64,000 nt of DNA from NCBI RefSeq assembly GCF_033843645.1, contig NZ_JAWXVZ010000009.1:62001-126000 (forward strand). The letters run 5' to 3'. Numbering within the stretch: position 1 is the first letter of the stretch; every line of letters begins with the position of its first letter. A program made the position numbers and the translations under genes. A model generated the notes under the pieces. The model worked only from the letters and a program-made list of their open reading frames with translations. It did not search any database and was not told where the DNA came from. Source of the stretch: Pseudovibrio zosterae. GTDB taxonomy: Bacteria > Pseudomonadota > Alphaproteobacteria > Rhizobiales > Stappiaceae. This document shows positions 8,492 through 17,330 of this stretch, in pieces.

Positions 8492-10552
8492 TCAATACCA
8501 CCCCACGCTTGCAAAGAACAATGCCCCGCCAATACCGCAGACAAACAGCGAACCAGCCACCTCGAAACTGCGTCGCACCACCGCGCCGGAACGCGAAGAG
8601 CTGCCCCAGATCCGATAGGCCGTATCTCTTGCAAGTACCGCGAGGCTGGCGATCACAGCAACGGTAATGCCGGTCCCCACACCCATTACAAGCGTGGAAG
8701 CAATACCAGCCCAGATCATGCCTTGTGACAGCGCAAAGGCCAGCACGATCAAGGCACCGGTGCATGGGCGCAGCCCGATGGCTACGATAATGGACCAGGC
8801 ACTCCAAATGTTCAGCTTCACGTCTTTCAACTCGGAAGGATCCGCCGCATGGGAATGGCCGCAACAGTCATCACCGTGATCGTGGTGATGATGTGCATGA
8901 TGATGATCATGGTGGAGGTGCTCATGCCCACAACTGTGAGGCTTGTGATCATGGCTATGGCCTTGCCCATGGTGATGGGTGTGCCCATGGTCAGGGGCAG
9001 CATGAGACTGTTCCGCACCTTCCAGTTCCAGCTCCTTGATGGCCGTGGTGGCCTGCGCCGGCTTGGCATGGCTACGGCGGTATTCCTCGTAGTCGAAGTC
9101 TTTGGTTTCAAACTGGCCGCAGCCGCAGCTCGTCTCTGTCAGGGCCTGGCGGACATCCGCAGGGATCAAGGGGCGCAAGATGCGGGTCCACACCATCCAT
9201 AGGCCCAGACCAAACACCAGCGCGTATGAGCCAACTTCGAACCATCTGGTGGTTTGCGTCATGGCGATACTGGTCAGGCTCAAGGCGACACCTGCGCCGC
9301 CCACCAGCACAATCGCGGTAACGGCCTGCGCCATGGAAGAAAGGAACGACAGGATGATGCCCTTCTTCAACGTCTGCTCATCCGCCACCACATAAGAAGA
9401 GATGATGGCCTTGCCATGCCCGGGGCCTGCTGCATGGAACACGCCATAGGCAAAGCTGATCAGCATCAGCCACAAGCCCGCCTCAGGTGAAGACCGGAAC
9501 TGACGCAGGTAGCTTGTAAGCTCGCGATAAAAAACGTTCTGCCAATGGGCAATCGCCCCCATGGCCTGTGACCACAACCCGGTGCCGTGGCCATTGACAC
9601 CCGGCGCTGTGCCATCAGCTACAGCCGCATCAACGTTGGCCTCGGAAGGGGCTGTGGGAGTGGCCGCCTCAGCTTCCGCTGCAAGTTCGGTGAGAGAAAC
9701 CGAAGGGCTGCCGGACATCATGGAGGAGATCGCCTCCTGTCCGTCAAGCAGCTCGGTCGCTGTCTTTGGCGCTTCCGCCACCGCCGCTGCGGCATCGCCA
9801 CAGGCAACGATCACCTGGTTCACCAGTGTTTCCGTCAGGCTGCGCAGCTCTGGCGGAACGTTTCGCACATCCGCGCCGATGGCCGCCAGTTGGGCCGCCG
9901 CCGCCATGTCCAGCTCTGGTGGATGCACCAGCTTCACATCACATGCGCCCGGAGCGTTCTTCAGTGTCACCGCAGTGCCCGGCGCCCATTGGTAGTCGAC
10001 GTAGTATGTCGGATCATACACATCAATCGTCAGCACGTTTTCGGAGGACAAGGGCTCTTTCAGCGGCAGTGTGAAATTCAACTCCACCATGGAAACCGTG
10101 TCCGGCACCTGCACATCGCGCCCGGCGGCAATGTCTTCGGCAATCGCCCGCTTTTCTTCCTCGGAGATCAGCCAATAGGTGTCAAAGGCCTCTGTTTGCA
10201 TGCGCATCCATTCCGAATGCGGCTGCACAAAGTCCATCTCCACCTTGGTGTCATCGCCAAACGTGAAGTAACCAAACTCTTCCAGACCCTGCACATTGAC
10301 CGAAGCAAGTTCGCTCAGTTCATCCTGGTCCAGTTTGCCATCGCCATTGGCATCAAGCCCTTGAATGGCAAAGGCTGTGTAGAGGTCATCAAAGAGCCAT
10401 TTGTGATTGATTGCCGTCAGATAGCCCGCATCGTCAAACACGAGTTCGGATTTGGCCTGCACAAACACGTGCGGGTGCGCCAGAGCCACCCCCGGCGCCA
10501 CCAAACAGGAGGAAACAAGCGCGGGCAGTGCCCATCGCAGCAGTGAGTTCAC
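8492..10552 (-). CDS. Fused DUF1007 (ZevA-like) and NicO (ZevB-like) metal transporter
   Basis: A 686-residue single-chain fusion. Residues 1-25 are a signal peptide. The mature chain begins HPHVFVQAKSELVFDD, the DUF1007 signature, and this domain runs to about 215. An acidic/Ala-rich linker follows (about 240-320). The C-terminal NicO/RcnA domain (about 345-686) has GLWLMLISFAYGVFHAAGPGHGKAIISSYVV and GLRPCTGALIVLAFALSQG, separated by a loop (about 515-575) packed with some thirty His. In Haemophilus these two modules are separate zinc-uptake proteins, ZevA and ZevB; NicO proteins can also move Ni or Co. Zinc is therefore favoured but not proven. The start is GTG (the only reasonable choice before the signal peptide). 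It is monocistronic with its own terminator. Substrate and direction of transport are inference. Confidence 0.9.
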   Translation of the reverse strand: MNSLLRWALPALVSSCLVAPGVALAHPHVFVQAKSELVFDDAGYLTAINHKWLFDDLYTAFAIQGLDANGDGKLDQDELSELASVNVQGLEEFGYFTFGDDTKVEMDFVQPHSEWMRMQTEAFDTYWLISEEEKRAIAEDIAAGRDVQVPDTVSMVELNFTLPLKEPLSSENVLTIDVYDPTYYVDYQWAPGTAVTLKNAPGACDVKLVHPPELDMAAAAQLAAIGADVRNVPPELRSLTETLVNQVIVACGDAAAAVAEAPKTATELLDGQEAISSMMSGSPSVSLTELAAEAEAATPTAPSEANVDAAVADGTAPGVNGHGTGLWSQAMGAIAHWQNVFYRELTSYLRQFRSSPEAGLWLMLISFAYGVFHAAGPGHGKAIISSYVVADEQTLKKGIILSFLSSMAQAVTAIVLVGGAGVALSLTSIAMTQTTRWFEVGSYALVFGLGLWMVWTRILRPLIPADVRQALTETSCGCGQFETKDFDYEEYRRSHAKPAQATTAIKELELEGAEQSHAAPDHGHTHHHGQGHSHDHKPHSCGHEHLHHDHHHAHHHHDHGDDCCGHSHAADPSELKDVKLNIWSAWSIIVAIGLRPCTGALIVLAFALSQGMIWAGIASTLVMGVGTGITVAVIASLAVLARDTAYRIWGSSSRSGAVVRRSFEVAGSLFVCGIGGALFFASVGWY

Positions 10553-10576
10553 GGTACCGTTGCCCCAAGTATTTTC

Positions 10577-10588
10577 GTTACAACATTA
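10577..10588 (-). promoter_or_regulatory. Possible Zur-like half-palindrome upstream of the ZevAB-like gene
   Basis: Read on the minus strand, AATGTTGTAACG lies 25 bases upstream of the GTG start and resembles the ATGTTATAACAT core of many Zur boxes, but the right half is poor. Weak candidate only. Confidence 0.25.
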
Positions 10589-10703
10589 CTCACTCAAAAA
10601 CGCGGCAAGAACAAGACGCGTCTTCTCGCAAACAGGAAGATATATAATTCCCCTTACGCGTAAACACGGGAATCTTTTATTCGACCAAATCTAAACAAAG
10701 CGG

Positions 10704-10719
10704 AAATTCGACCGAATTT
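10704..10719. promoter_or_regulatory. Palindromic candidate operator upstream of leucine dehydrogenase gene
   Basis: AAATTCG-AC-CGAATTT is a perfect 7-bp inverted repeat 60 bases upstream of the dehydrogenase start. A related ATTCGACC sequence occurs 27 bases further upstream (10679-10686), so the region may bind a regulator at two spaced sites. It lies between two divergent genes. The regulator is not identified. Confidence 0.45.
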
Positions 10720-10779
10720 TGCTAGTCGCTTGCATTACCATTCTCACATAGCATTCCAGTTCATTTTCGGGAGGAAAAA

Positions 10780-11859
10780 ATGAACGCCCCTTTGGCACAA
10801 TCTGTAACACTGGACGAGTCATCAACCACCTTTGATCACCCGGAGTTTTCCGGCCATGAGCAGGTGGTTTTCGCGCATGATGCCGCCTCAGGCCTGCGCG
10901 CCATCATCGCTGTTCACGACACCCGCCTCGGCCCGGCACTGGGAGGCTGCCGCATGTGGGGGTATCATTCGAACCGTGAAGCCCTGACCGATGCGCTCCG
11001 CCTTTCCAAAGGCATGACGTATAAGAACGCGCTTGCCGGTCTGCCGCTGGGGGGCGGCAAGTCGGTCATCATCGCAGATCCAAAGACGCAAAAAACGCCG
11101 GAACTGCTCAGCGCGTTTGGCAAGCATGTCGACCGCCTTGCAGGTGGTTACATCACCGCTGAAGATGTGGGCATTACAGCAAGCGACATGGAAATCATCG
11201 CCGCCGAGACAGACCATGCCCGCGGCACCAAGGCAAGAGGCCTTGGCGATCCCTCCCCTTACACCGCTCTTGGTGTTTTCGTCGGCCTTCAAGCGGCGGT
11301 CCGGCACCAGCTGAAAACCGACAGTCTCAAAGGTCTGCGCGTCTCTGTTCAGGGCCTTGGCAACGTCGGCTACGGTCTGTGCCGCCACCTGCATGCCCAC
11401 GGTGCCCAGCTCATTGTCTCCGACATTCACAAACCCAATGTGGAGCGCGCTGTTGCTGAGTTTGGCGCAACCCCCATCGACCCGCGCCATGCCCATTCCG
11501 CTGACGCAGATGTGTATGCACCCTGCGCATTAGGTGCCACGCTCAACGTGCTCACCATTCCGGAGCTCAAGGCGACCGTCATCGCTGGCGCGGCCAACAA
11601 CCAGCTCAAGACACCGACTGATGGCATCGCGCTCATGGACCGTGGGGTGCTCTACGCGCCCGACTACGTCATCAATGCAGGCGGTGTCATTTCCGTTGCA
11701 ATCGCCAAAGCCGGGGACGACGATACCGAGGTCCGTGCCAAGACGCTTGCCATTGGCGACACGTTGACAGCCATCTTCAATCGCGCCGATGAGGAACAGC
11801 GCCCAACCAGCGTTGTTGCGGATGAGATCGCACTGGAGCGCTTGAACGCAGCTGGCTAA
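10780..11859 (+). CDS. Leu/Phe/Val (Glu-type) dehydrogenase
   Basis: A 359-residue NAD-linked amino acid dehydrogenase of the leucine/phenylalanine/valine branch. It reversibly deaminates a branched-chain or aromatic amino acid to the 2-oxo acid. The dimerisation/catalytic domain holds DTRLGPALGGCRMWGY, LRLSKGMTYKNALAGLPLGGGKSVII (the catalytic and substrate lysines at about 81-99) and TAEDVGITASDME. The Rossmann domain holds VQGLGNVGYGLCRHLHAHGAQLIVSDI, then CALGATLN and VIAGAANNQL, and ends with DYVINAGGVI. Length matches leucine dehydrogenases. The start has GGGAGG upstream. It is convergent with the LysR gene 9 bases away. Exact amino acid preference cannot be read from the sequence. Confidence 0.93.
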   Translation: MNAPLAQSVTLDESSTTFDHPEFSGHEQVVFAHDAASGLRAIIAVHDTRLGPALGGCRMWGYHSNREALTDALRLSKGMTYKNALAGLPLGGGKSVIIADPKTQKTPELLSAFGKHVDRLAGGYITAEDVGITASDMEIIAAETDHARGTKARGLGDPSPYTALGVFVGLQAAVRHQLKTDSLKGLRVSVQGLGNVGYGLCRHLHAHGAQLIVSDIHKPNVERAVAEFGATPIDPRHAHSADADVYAPCALGATLNVLTIPELKATVIAGAANNQLKTPTDGIALMDRGVLYAPDYVINAGGVISVAIAKAGDDDTEVRAKTLAIGDTLTAIFNRADEEQRPTSVVADEIALERLNAAG

Positions 11860-11868
11860 CCTCCGGCA

Positions 11869-12807
11869 TCACGCCGTGGTCTGCTCCTCAGCCGCTACCG
11901 GTTGGGGAGCATTTTTCTTGTCGTAGTCCTTGAACCACTTCACCAGATAATCCACGAAGGCCCGCACTTTGCCGGAAAGGTGACGTCGGTGCGGATACAC
12001 CGCGTAGATGCCCAGATCGCCGCGCAGGTAGTCTTCAAGCACCGGAACAAGTTCCCCAGTCTGCAGCTGCTTGCCAACGAACAGCTCCGGCGTGCGCAAG
12101 AACCCAAGCCCCGCCAGCGCTGCTTGACGGGCAGTCACGGCGCTGTTCACCTCGATCGGCCCTTTCACCGCAACTGACAGTTTCCCGTCCGGCCCCTCAA
12201 AGCCCCAGTTTGACTTGTTGCGGTAGTTGGTGTCGATGACACATGGCACCTTGGCAAGCTCAGAGGGGTGCTGCGGCTCGCCATACCTTTCCAAAAGGTC
12301 AGGACGCACACACACCACTGTCTTGAAGTCACGCACCTTACGGGCGATCAGACTGGAATCTGTCAGCTCCGTCACGCGAATGGCAACATCAAAGCCCTCT
12401 TCCACGATGTCCACGAAGCGGTCATCCAGATGCAGCTCCACGCGAACCTCCGGGTGTTCAGCAAGGAAGTCGATCATCGCTTGCGTCACCAGAAAGTCAC
12501 CCATGGAGCGCGGGGCAGATACGCGCAGCAAGCCACGCGCCTCTTGATGGTCCTGCTGAATGGAGTTCTTCAGGTCATCAAACCGCTGCAATAACTCGCC
12601 CGCCTCGCGGTAGTAGGCCTGCCCCACTTCGGTCAGAGAAATCTGGCGCGTTGTGCGGTTCAAAAGGCGGGCACCCAGTTCATCTTCCAGCTCACCAACG
12701 TACTTGGAAACCAGCGCTTTCGACCGCCCCATGTCACGCGCTGCCGAAGAGAAGCCTCCCTTTTCGACAACCTTCAAGAAGCAACGAATGCGGGTAATCG
12801 AGTCCAT
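11869..12807 (-). CDS. LysR-family transcriptional regulator
   Basis: A 312-residue LTTR. The HTH (about 1-60) reads ITRIRCFLKVVEKGGFSSAARDMGRSKALVSKYVGELEDELGARLLNRTTRQISLTE, and the effector domain follows from about 85 to 290. ATG at 12807 is chosen because GGAG precedes it by 6 bases; the longer reading would begin at TTG. This subgroup (CrgA/DsdC-like) often controls detoxification or transport genes. It is the last gene of a closely spaced minus-strand run that starts with the COG0523 GTPase and lies 32 bases after the gamma-glutamyltransferase gene, so it may be cotranscribed. Target unknown. Confidence 0.92.
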   Translation of the reverse strand: MDSITRIRCFLKVVEKGGFSSAARDMGRSKALVSKYVGELEDELGARLLNRTTRQISLTEVGQAYYREAGELLQRFDDLKNSIQQDHQEARGLLRVSAPRSMGDFLVTQAMIDFLAEHPEVRVELHLDDRFVDIVEEGFDVAIRVTELTDSSLIARKVRDFKTVVCVRPDLLERYGEPQHPSELAKVPCVIDTNYRNKSNWGFEGPDGKLSVAVKGPIEVNSAVTARQAALAGLGFLRTPELFVGKQLQTGELVPVLEDYLRGDLGIYAVYPHRRHLSGKVRAFVDYLVKWFKDYDKKNAPQPVAAEEQTTA

Positions 12808-12839
12808 TCCAATCTCCAAGTGTCCCCTGGGCTTTCGCC

Positions 12840-14432
12840 TCAGGCTGCAACTGCGGCGCCGTCAGACCGCGGGTCATGTGCGCCCCGCATCTCACCATTG
12901 GCCCCACGCAGGATCAAGCCCGCATGTCCCATCACGTCAGAATACGGCTCTTCAAGAATTTCAATGTCATGCCCCAAACGCCGCAGCGCAAGCAGAACAT
13001 CTTCATCAAACCGCTTTTCAACTCTTACCGAGGTCACATCCGAGCCCCAGGTGCGCCCCAACAACCAACGGGGTGCGTCCAGCGCCTCAGCCGGATCCAT
13101 TTTGCCGTGGATCGCGCGGGTAAAGATAGCAGCTTGCGTTTGCGGCTGGCCGTCGCCGCCCATGGTGCCATAAACAAGCGTTCGGCCGTCATCAAGCCGG
13201 GCCATGGCCGGGTTCAGCGTGTGGAATGGCAAGCGACCCGGTTTCAACGCCCGCAGCGCTTCCGGATGAAGGCTGAAGCTCGCCCCCCTGTTTTGCCAGA
13301 GGATGCCCGTTTGCGGCAGCACGCAGCCAGACCCGAACTCCCAGAACACAGACTGGATGTAGGAGACACTGCGCCCCTTGGCATCCATCGCCCCAAGCCA
13401 GACCGTATCTCCCGCCCCCGCTTCATGTGGCCAGTGCAACGCGCGTTTGCGGTCAATCTCGAAGGCCGTTTTGTCCAGCCACTCCGGCTTGAGGTAGTCC
13501 TTCGGATCAGCAGACATTATCCACGGATCCGCTATGTGTTCATCACGCACAATGAAGGCCCGTTTTGTCGCCTCGATCAAGGCATGAAAATACTCCGGGC
13601 TCTCCAGACGATCCACATTCATGCGCTCATAAAGGCCCAGGATCAAAAGCGAAGCCAATCCCTGCGTGGGCGGCGGCGCGTTAAACAGCGTGCCGTCTTT
13701 TGTCTTCAGAGAAAGCGGGCTCTTCAGACGCGCCTCATAGCTGCGCAGGTCGTCATGCACCACGGGCGATCCAATTTTCTCGAGGTCCGCCGCGATAGCC
13801 TGTCCAACGTCTCCTTTGTAGAACTCATGCAATCCACTGTTGGCCAGATAGTCCAGCGTCTGCGCCAGTTGCCGCTGTTTCTGCAAGGAACCCACTTCAG
13901 GCGGCTTGCCGTCCTCCAGGAACACATCGGCAAAACCGGGCTGATCTTTAAGCTCTCCAAGCTTTTCTCGGGTCAGCGCCGCTTGAGATTTGGAAACCGC
14001 ATAGCCGGACTTGGCGTGATCAATGGCAAAGGCCAGCAGATCGCGCAGCGGCAACCCGCCGCCCAGTTCAGCCGCGATTTCATGCGCCAGCTGCCAACCG
14101 CCTACAGCGCCCGCAACGGTAAGGGCGGCATGGGGGCCACGCGCCGGTATCTCGCCATAGCCCTTGGCGTTGTAGGCTGCAATGGTTGCCCGGCTACCTG
14201 CAGCACCGCATGCCTCGATGATCTTCGGCGGGCGGCCCGGCTCGGCAATCAGCCAGAACCCGTCCCCTCCAAGGTGGTTCATATGCGGGTAGACAACAGC
14301 AATGGTGGAAGCGGCGGCAATCATGGCATCCAGTGCCGTGCCTCCAGCCTTCAAGACTTCACTGCCCGCTTCCGACGCCAGTTTGTGGGGGGCCGTCACC
14401 ATCCCATGCATTGATGCAACTGTTTCCAACAT
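12840..14432 (-). CDS. Gamma-glutamyltransferase family protein (YwrD/HpxW-like)
   Basis: A 530-residue Ntn-hydrolase. It opens with SMHGMVTAPHKLASEAGSEVLKAGGTALDAMIAA and NHLGGDGFWLIAE, the GGT family start, without a signal peptide, so it is probably cytoplasmic. The expected self-cleavage nucleophile is Thr343 in AGDTVWLGAMDAKG, followed by VSYIQSVFWEFGSG and GILWQNRGASFSLHP, then NPAMARLDDGRTLVYGTMGGDGQPQTQ. This pattern is that of the YwrD/HpxW branch (HpxW hydrolyses oxamate in Klebsiella) more than classical glutathione hydrolase, so the substrate may not be glutathione. It is 42 bases after the DUF2937 gene and 32 bases before the LysR gene. Confidence 0.92.
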   Translation of the reverse strand: MLETVASMHGMVTAPHKLASEAGSEVLKAGGTALDAMIAAASTIAVVYPHMNHLGGDGFWLIAEPGRPPKIIEACGAAGSRATIAAYNAKGYGEIPARGPHAALTVAGAVGGWQLAHEIAAELGGGLPLRDLLAFAIDHAKSGYAVSKSQAALTREKLGELKDQPGFADVFLEDGKPPEVGSLQKQRQLAQTLDYLANSGLHEFYKGDVGQAIAADLEKIGSPVVHDDLRSYEARLKSPLSLKTKDGTLFNAPPPTQGLASLLILGLYERMNVDRLESPEYFHALIEATKRAFIVRDEHIADPWIMSADPKDYLKPEWLDKTAFEIDRKRALHWPHEAGAGDTVWLGAMDAKGRSVSYIQSVFWEFGSGCVLPQTGILWQNRGASFSLHPEALRALKPGRLPFHTLNPAMARLDDGRTLVYGTMGGDGQPQTQAAIFTRAIHGKMDPAEALDAPRWLLGRTWGSDVTSVRVEKRFDEDVLLALRRLGHDIEILEEPYSDVMGHAGLILRGANGEMRGAHDPRSDGAAVAA

Positions 14433-14474
14433 ACTCGTTCCAACTTTCGCGGCTGCTCCGCCCGGTGCTTAAAC

Positions 14475-14996
14475 TCACGCCGCCTGTTTCACCTTGCGGC
14501 GCTTCAAGCGTTTGCGGCCTGCCTTGCCAAGGCCAACGCCGCCATAAAACAGGCTATAGCCTATGAGAAATCCAAAACCACCAATGATAAGCGCTTCTTG
14601 AGTGACGGGGATAGCCGGCTCGAAATCAGACCAGGCCGAGGAGGATAACTCGGGATCGTGGGAACGGACCAAAACCAGAATGCGTTGCAAGCTCCCAGCT
14701 TCCTGCATGGCCGCCTGTTGTGCTTTCAGGCTCTCGAGCCGGTCAAAGGCCTGCTCCATGCTCTGCGCCCGCGCCACCACAAACGCATCGCCGTTTTCGC
14801 GCATCTGCGCCAAGGCTGCTTGAACCGTCATCCCAAATGCGTTGGCATCTTCATAAAATGACAGTTTTATTCGTTCCAACGCATCGATCGCGCCACCCAA
14901 ACGCTGGCGGTATTGCTGAGAAAATTCTGGCAATTGGGAGGTAGCGGTCGCGCTGAACAACGCCACCGCAAGTGCCATTGTTCGAGCTATCCCCAT
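14475..14996 (-). CDS. DUF2937 family protein
   Basis: A 173-residue protein of unknown function. The conserved N-terminal block LPEFSQQYRQRLGGAIDALE at about 22-41 is characteristic of DUF2937. An N-terminal hydrophobic segment (about 4-20) and a C-terminal one (about 134-158, IIGGFGFLIGYSLFYGGVGLG) bracket a helical, probably periplasmic, middle region. The C-terminus is strongly basic (RKRLKRRKVK), consistent with a cytoplasmic tail. GGGGGATAG precedes the ATG. It sits in a tight minus-strand run, 29 bases after the WD40 gene. Confidence 0.85.
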   Translation of the reverse strand: MGIARTMALAVALFSATATSQLPEFSQQYRQRLGGAIDALERIKLSFYEDANAFGMTVQAALAQMRENGDAFVVARAQSMEQAFDRLESLKAQQAAMQEAGSLQRILVLVRSHDPELSSSAWSDFEPAIPVTQEALIIGGFGFLIGYSLFYGGVGLGKAGRKRLKRRKVKQAA

Positions 14997-15025
14997 CTAT
15001 CCCCCTTCGCCAGAATGTTCTGGCA

Positions 15026-16003
15026 CTAGTCGTTGATCGTGATGACCCCGGCAGCGCCCTCTTCCGTGCCAAATGCCAGACGCAGACCTGCCTTGTCCCA
15101 GCTCAGCGCCGAAATTGCCCCTTGGCCGGGGCGGCGGAGCAACACTTCCGCGCCATCAGAAAACCGGACCGCCAGCACCATGCCGTCCTTGTAGCCAATC
15201 GCCAGCATGTCTTCCTTGGGATGGCAACACACCACCGACACCGCCGTGTCCGCTCGCGCGCCAAGCTGCAAAGGCTGCTGACCCATTGGGCCATTCTTGC
15301 CCGTAAACGGCCACAGGATCGCAGCAGACGCACCGGAAGACGCCAGGTATTTTGTCTTGGCGGACCAACTTATGCTTTTGATCTTATTCGGATATCCGCT
15401 CATGCGCATATCCTGATTATCACTAAGCCGCCACCCGTGCAGGGCGTTCTCTTGCATGGTGGTTACGATGTACTTGCCATCCGGCGAATAGCAAACCCCG
15501 CTATGCGCCCCCTTCCAGAACAGCTCTTGCGGATCACCTTGTGCGTTCACCCACCACAGCGTAACGCCATCATAGCGGGCCGTGGCCAACCGCATGCCCT
15601 TCGGTGCAAAGGCCAATCCGCCCACCGCACGTTGGTGGACGAACTCCTTCTCCTCACCGTTCTTGAGGCGCACCCACGCCGTCCGGCCAGAGGCAAAGGC
15701 CACCGCATCCTGCGGACCGGTGGCAATCATGTCTATCCACTTGCGCGGCCGCTCGGTCAGCTGTTCCACAGCGCCATCTGCGGTCACACGGCAGATCTTG
15801 CCATCACCGCCACCGGTAACCAGCGCTTTGCCGTCCTGCGTCAGCGCAGCACACAGCAAACCATCCTTGTGAACCGGGGAGGCGGTTTCGGCCCCGCCTT
15901 GAAAATAAACAGTACCGTCACCAGCGGCGAACAGCGCAACATCCCCGATGAAAGCCGTTGAAACAACAAAGCTTTCCAAATCAACAGGAGCAATTACAGG
16001 CAC
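15026..16003 (-). CDS. WD40-repeat beta-propeller protein
   Basis: A 325-residue protein made almost wholly of WD40-like blades: GDVALFAAGDGTVYFQG, LCAALTQDGKALVTGGGDGKICRV, GLAFAPKGMRLATARYDGVTLWW, SGVCYSPDGKYIVTTMQENALHGW, SISWSAKTKYLASSGASAAILWPF, and ALSWDKAGLRLAFGTEEGAAGVI. No signal peptide, so cytoplasmic. The start is GTG with GAGGTGAG upstream. It follows the COG0523 GTPase by 8 bases, so the two are almost certainly cotranscribed. The pairing suggests the propeller acts with the metallochaperone, perhaps as a scaffold or client; that is inference. Confidence 0.9.
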   Translation of the reverse strand: MPVIAPVDLESFVVSTAFIGDVALFAAGDGTVYFQGGAETASPVHKDGLLCAALTQDGKALVTGGGDGKICRVTADGAVEQLTERPRKWIDMIATGPQDAVAFASGRTAWVRLKNGEEKEFVHQRAVGGLAFAPKGMRLATARYDGVTLWWVNAQGDPQELFWKGAHSGVCYSPDGKYIVTTMQENALHGWRLSDNQDMRMSGYPNKIKSISWSAKTKYLASSGASAAILWPFTGKNGPMGQQPLQLGARADTAVSVVCCHPKEDMLAIGYKDGMVLAVRFSDGAEVLLRRPGQGAISALSWDKAGLRLAFGTEEGAAGVITIND

Positions 16004-16011
16004 ATCTCACC

Positions 16012-17100
16012 TCATGCCTTGCAAGAGAGGAAGCTCTCTTCAAGAGCCTTTTCATCAAGATCTCGCCCAATGAACACAAGCCGGCTTTCGCGCGCCTCGT
16101 CCTCTTTCCAGTCCCGCTGGTGGTTGCCCTCAATGATCATGTGCACACCCTGCACCACATAGCGCTGCGGGTCATCCTTAAACGCCAGAATGCCTTTCAA
16201 ACGCAGGATCTTGGGTCCTTCGATCTGCGTCACGTCACCAATCCAGCGCAGGAACGTCTGCGCATTCAGCTCCCCGGCGCGCAGCGAAATGGAACGCACA
16301 GAGTGAGTGTCTTCTTCATTGTGGTGGTGGTGGTGGTGTTGATGATGATCGTGATCGCAGTCCGGGCCGCACTCATGGTCATGGTGGTGGTGCTCGTGGT
16401 CGCAATCCGGGCCACACTCATGGTCATGAGCGTGGTGATGGCTGTCCTTCAAGAACTCTGGTTCCAACTCCAGAATTCGGTCCAGATCAAAGGAGCCACG
16501 GTTCAGCACGTCGGTCAGCTCGACAGAGCAACGCTCGGTCTTGTGCAGCTTTGCATAAGGATTGATCTTGCGAACCCGGCGCTCGACCTTGGCCAGCTGC
16601 TCTTCATTCACCAGGTCCGTCTTGTTCAGCAAAATGACATCTGCAAAAGCAATCTGATCCTCCGCCTCATCGGTGTCCTTCAGCCGGTCCAGCACATGGC
16701 GAGCATCCACCACGGCCACGACGGCATCAAGCTGGGCGGCAGCCTGCACGTCCTCGTCCATGAAGAAGGTCTGCGCGACAGGAGCCGGATCTGCAATGCC
16801 GGTTGTCTCAACGATGATTGCGTCAAACGAGCCCTTGCGCTTCATCAGGTTTTCAACCGTGCGGATCAGGTCACCACGCACCGTGCAGCAGATGCAGCCG
16901 TTGTTCATCTCAAACACTTCTTCGTCGGACTCAACGAGAAGGTCATTGTCGATGCCGATCTCACCAAACTCATTCACGATCACCGCGTAGCGGGTGCCAT
17001 GGTTTTCAGTGAGGATGCGGTTGAGCAAGGTGGTCTTGCCCGCGCCGAGATAACCTGTAAGCACGGTCACCGGAATGCGGGTGTCAGCAGCTTCTGACAT
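16012..17100 (-). CDS. COG0523 (CobW-like) GTPase with His/Cys-rich metal-binding loop
   Basis: A 362-residue G3E-family GTPase, a putative metallochaperone. The start is ATG at 17100 (MSEAADTRIPVTVL) with AGGAG upstream. Walker A is GYLGAGKTTLLNRIL (about 14-28), followed by the metal-binding CxCC motif in NGCICCTVRGDL (about 63-74), Walker B-like VETTGIADPAPV and the base motif LLNKTDL. Between about 219 and 261 is an extreme metal-binding loop in which HECGPDCDH occurs twice in tandem with poly-His runs. The CobW C-terminal domain follows (FLRWIGDVTQIEGPKILRLKGILAF, then VQGVHMIIEG). Relatives such as ZigA, ZagA and ZNG1 deliver zinc to client enzymes under zinc starvation. It heads a run with WD40, DUF2937, GGT and LysR genes. 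Confidence 0.93.
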   Translation of the reverse strand: MSEAADTRIPVTVLTGYLGAGKTTLLNRILTENHGTRYAVIVNEFGEIGIDNDLLVESDEEVFEMNNGCICCTVRGDLIRTVENLMKRKGSFDAIIVETTGIADPAPVAQTFFMDEDVQAAAQLDAVVAVVDARHVLDRLKDTDEAEDQIAFADVILLNKTDLVNEEQLAKVERRVRKINPYAKLHKTERCSVELTDVLNRGSFDLDRILELEPEFLKDSHHHAHDHECGPDCDHEHHHHDHECGPDCDHDHHQHHHHHHNEEDTHSVRSISLRAGELNAQTFLRWIGDVTQIEGPKILRLKGILAFKDDPQRYVVQGVHMIIEGNHQRDWKEDEARESRLVFIGRDLDEKALEESFLSCKA

Positions 17101-17330
17101 TATTATTCTCCTAGGAAACGGGCCTGAGGCCATGGGCCCCTGCCCAAAAGGGCCCCAAACAGGAGCCCTCGCAGTGTCTTCAAGTATTGCCCCCAATATA
17201 ATGGGTTATGCGTGTGACGAAAGGGGCCATGCAGTTATCCCGGCCCAACAATCACAGATCAGCCCTTTGCCCACTTGGCGCACGCCCCTGAAATGTCTTA
17301 GAGATCAGAAAACACGGGAGGATTTACAGC

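Noticed and set aside
8940..9490. Several His- or Met-rich plus-strand frames within the NicO gene
   Set aside because: They are antisense images of the His-rich loop of the real minus-strand gene.
12876..14414. A 512-codon open frame antisense to the gamma-glutamyltransferase gene
   Set aside because: Basic, low-complexity composition and no domain; the minus-strand frame has full family motifs.
16310..16440. Apparent short tandem GTG/CAT repeat tract
   Set aside because: It is explained by codons for the poly-His metal-binding loop of the COG0523 GTPase, not an independent repeat element.
17197..17240. TATAAT-like sequence near the COG0523 and aminotransferase gap
   Set aside because: No acceptable -35 element at the right distance on either strand and no clear Zur palindrome, so I do not call a promoter.
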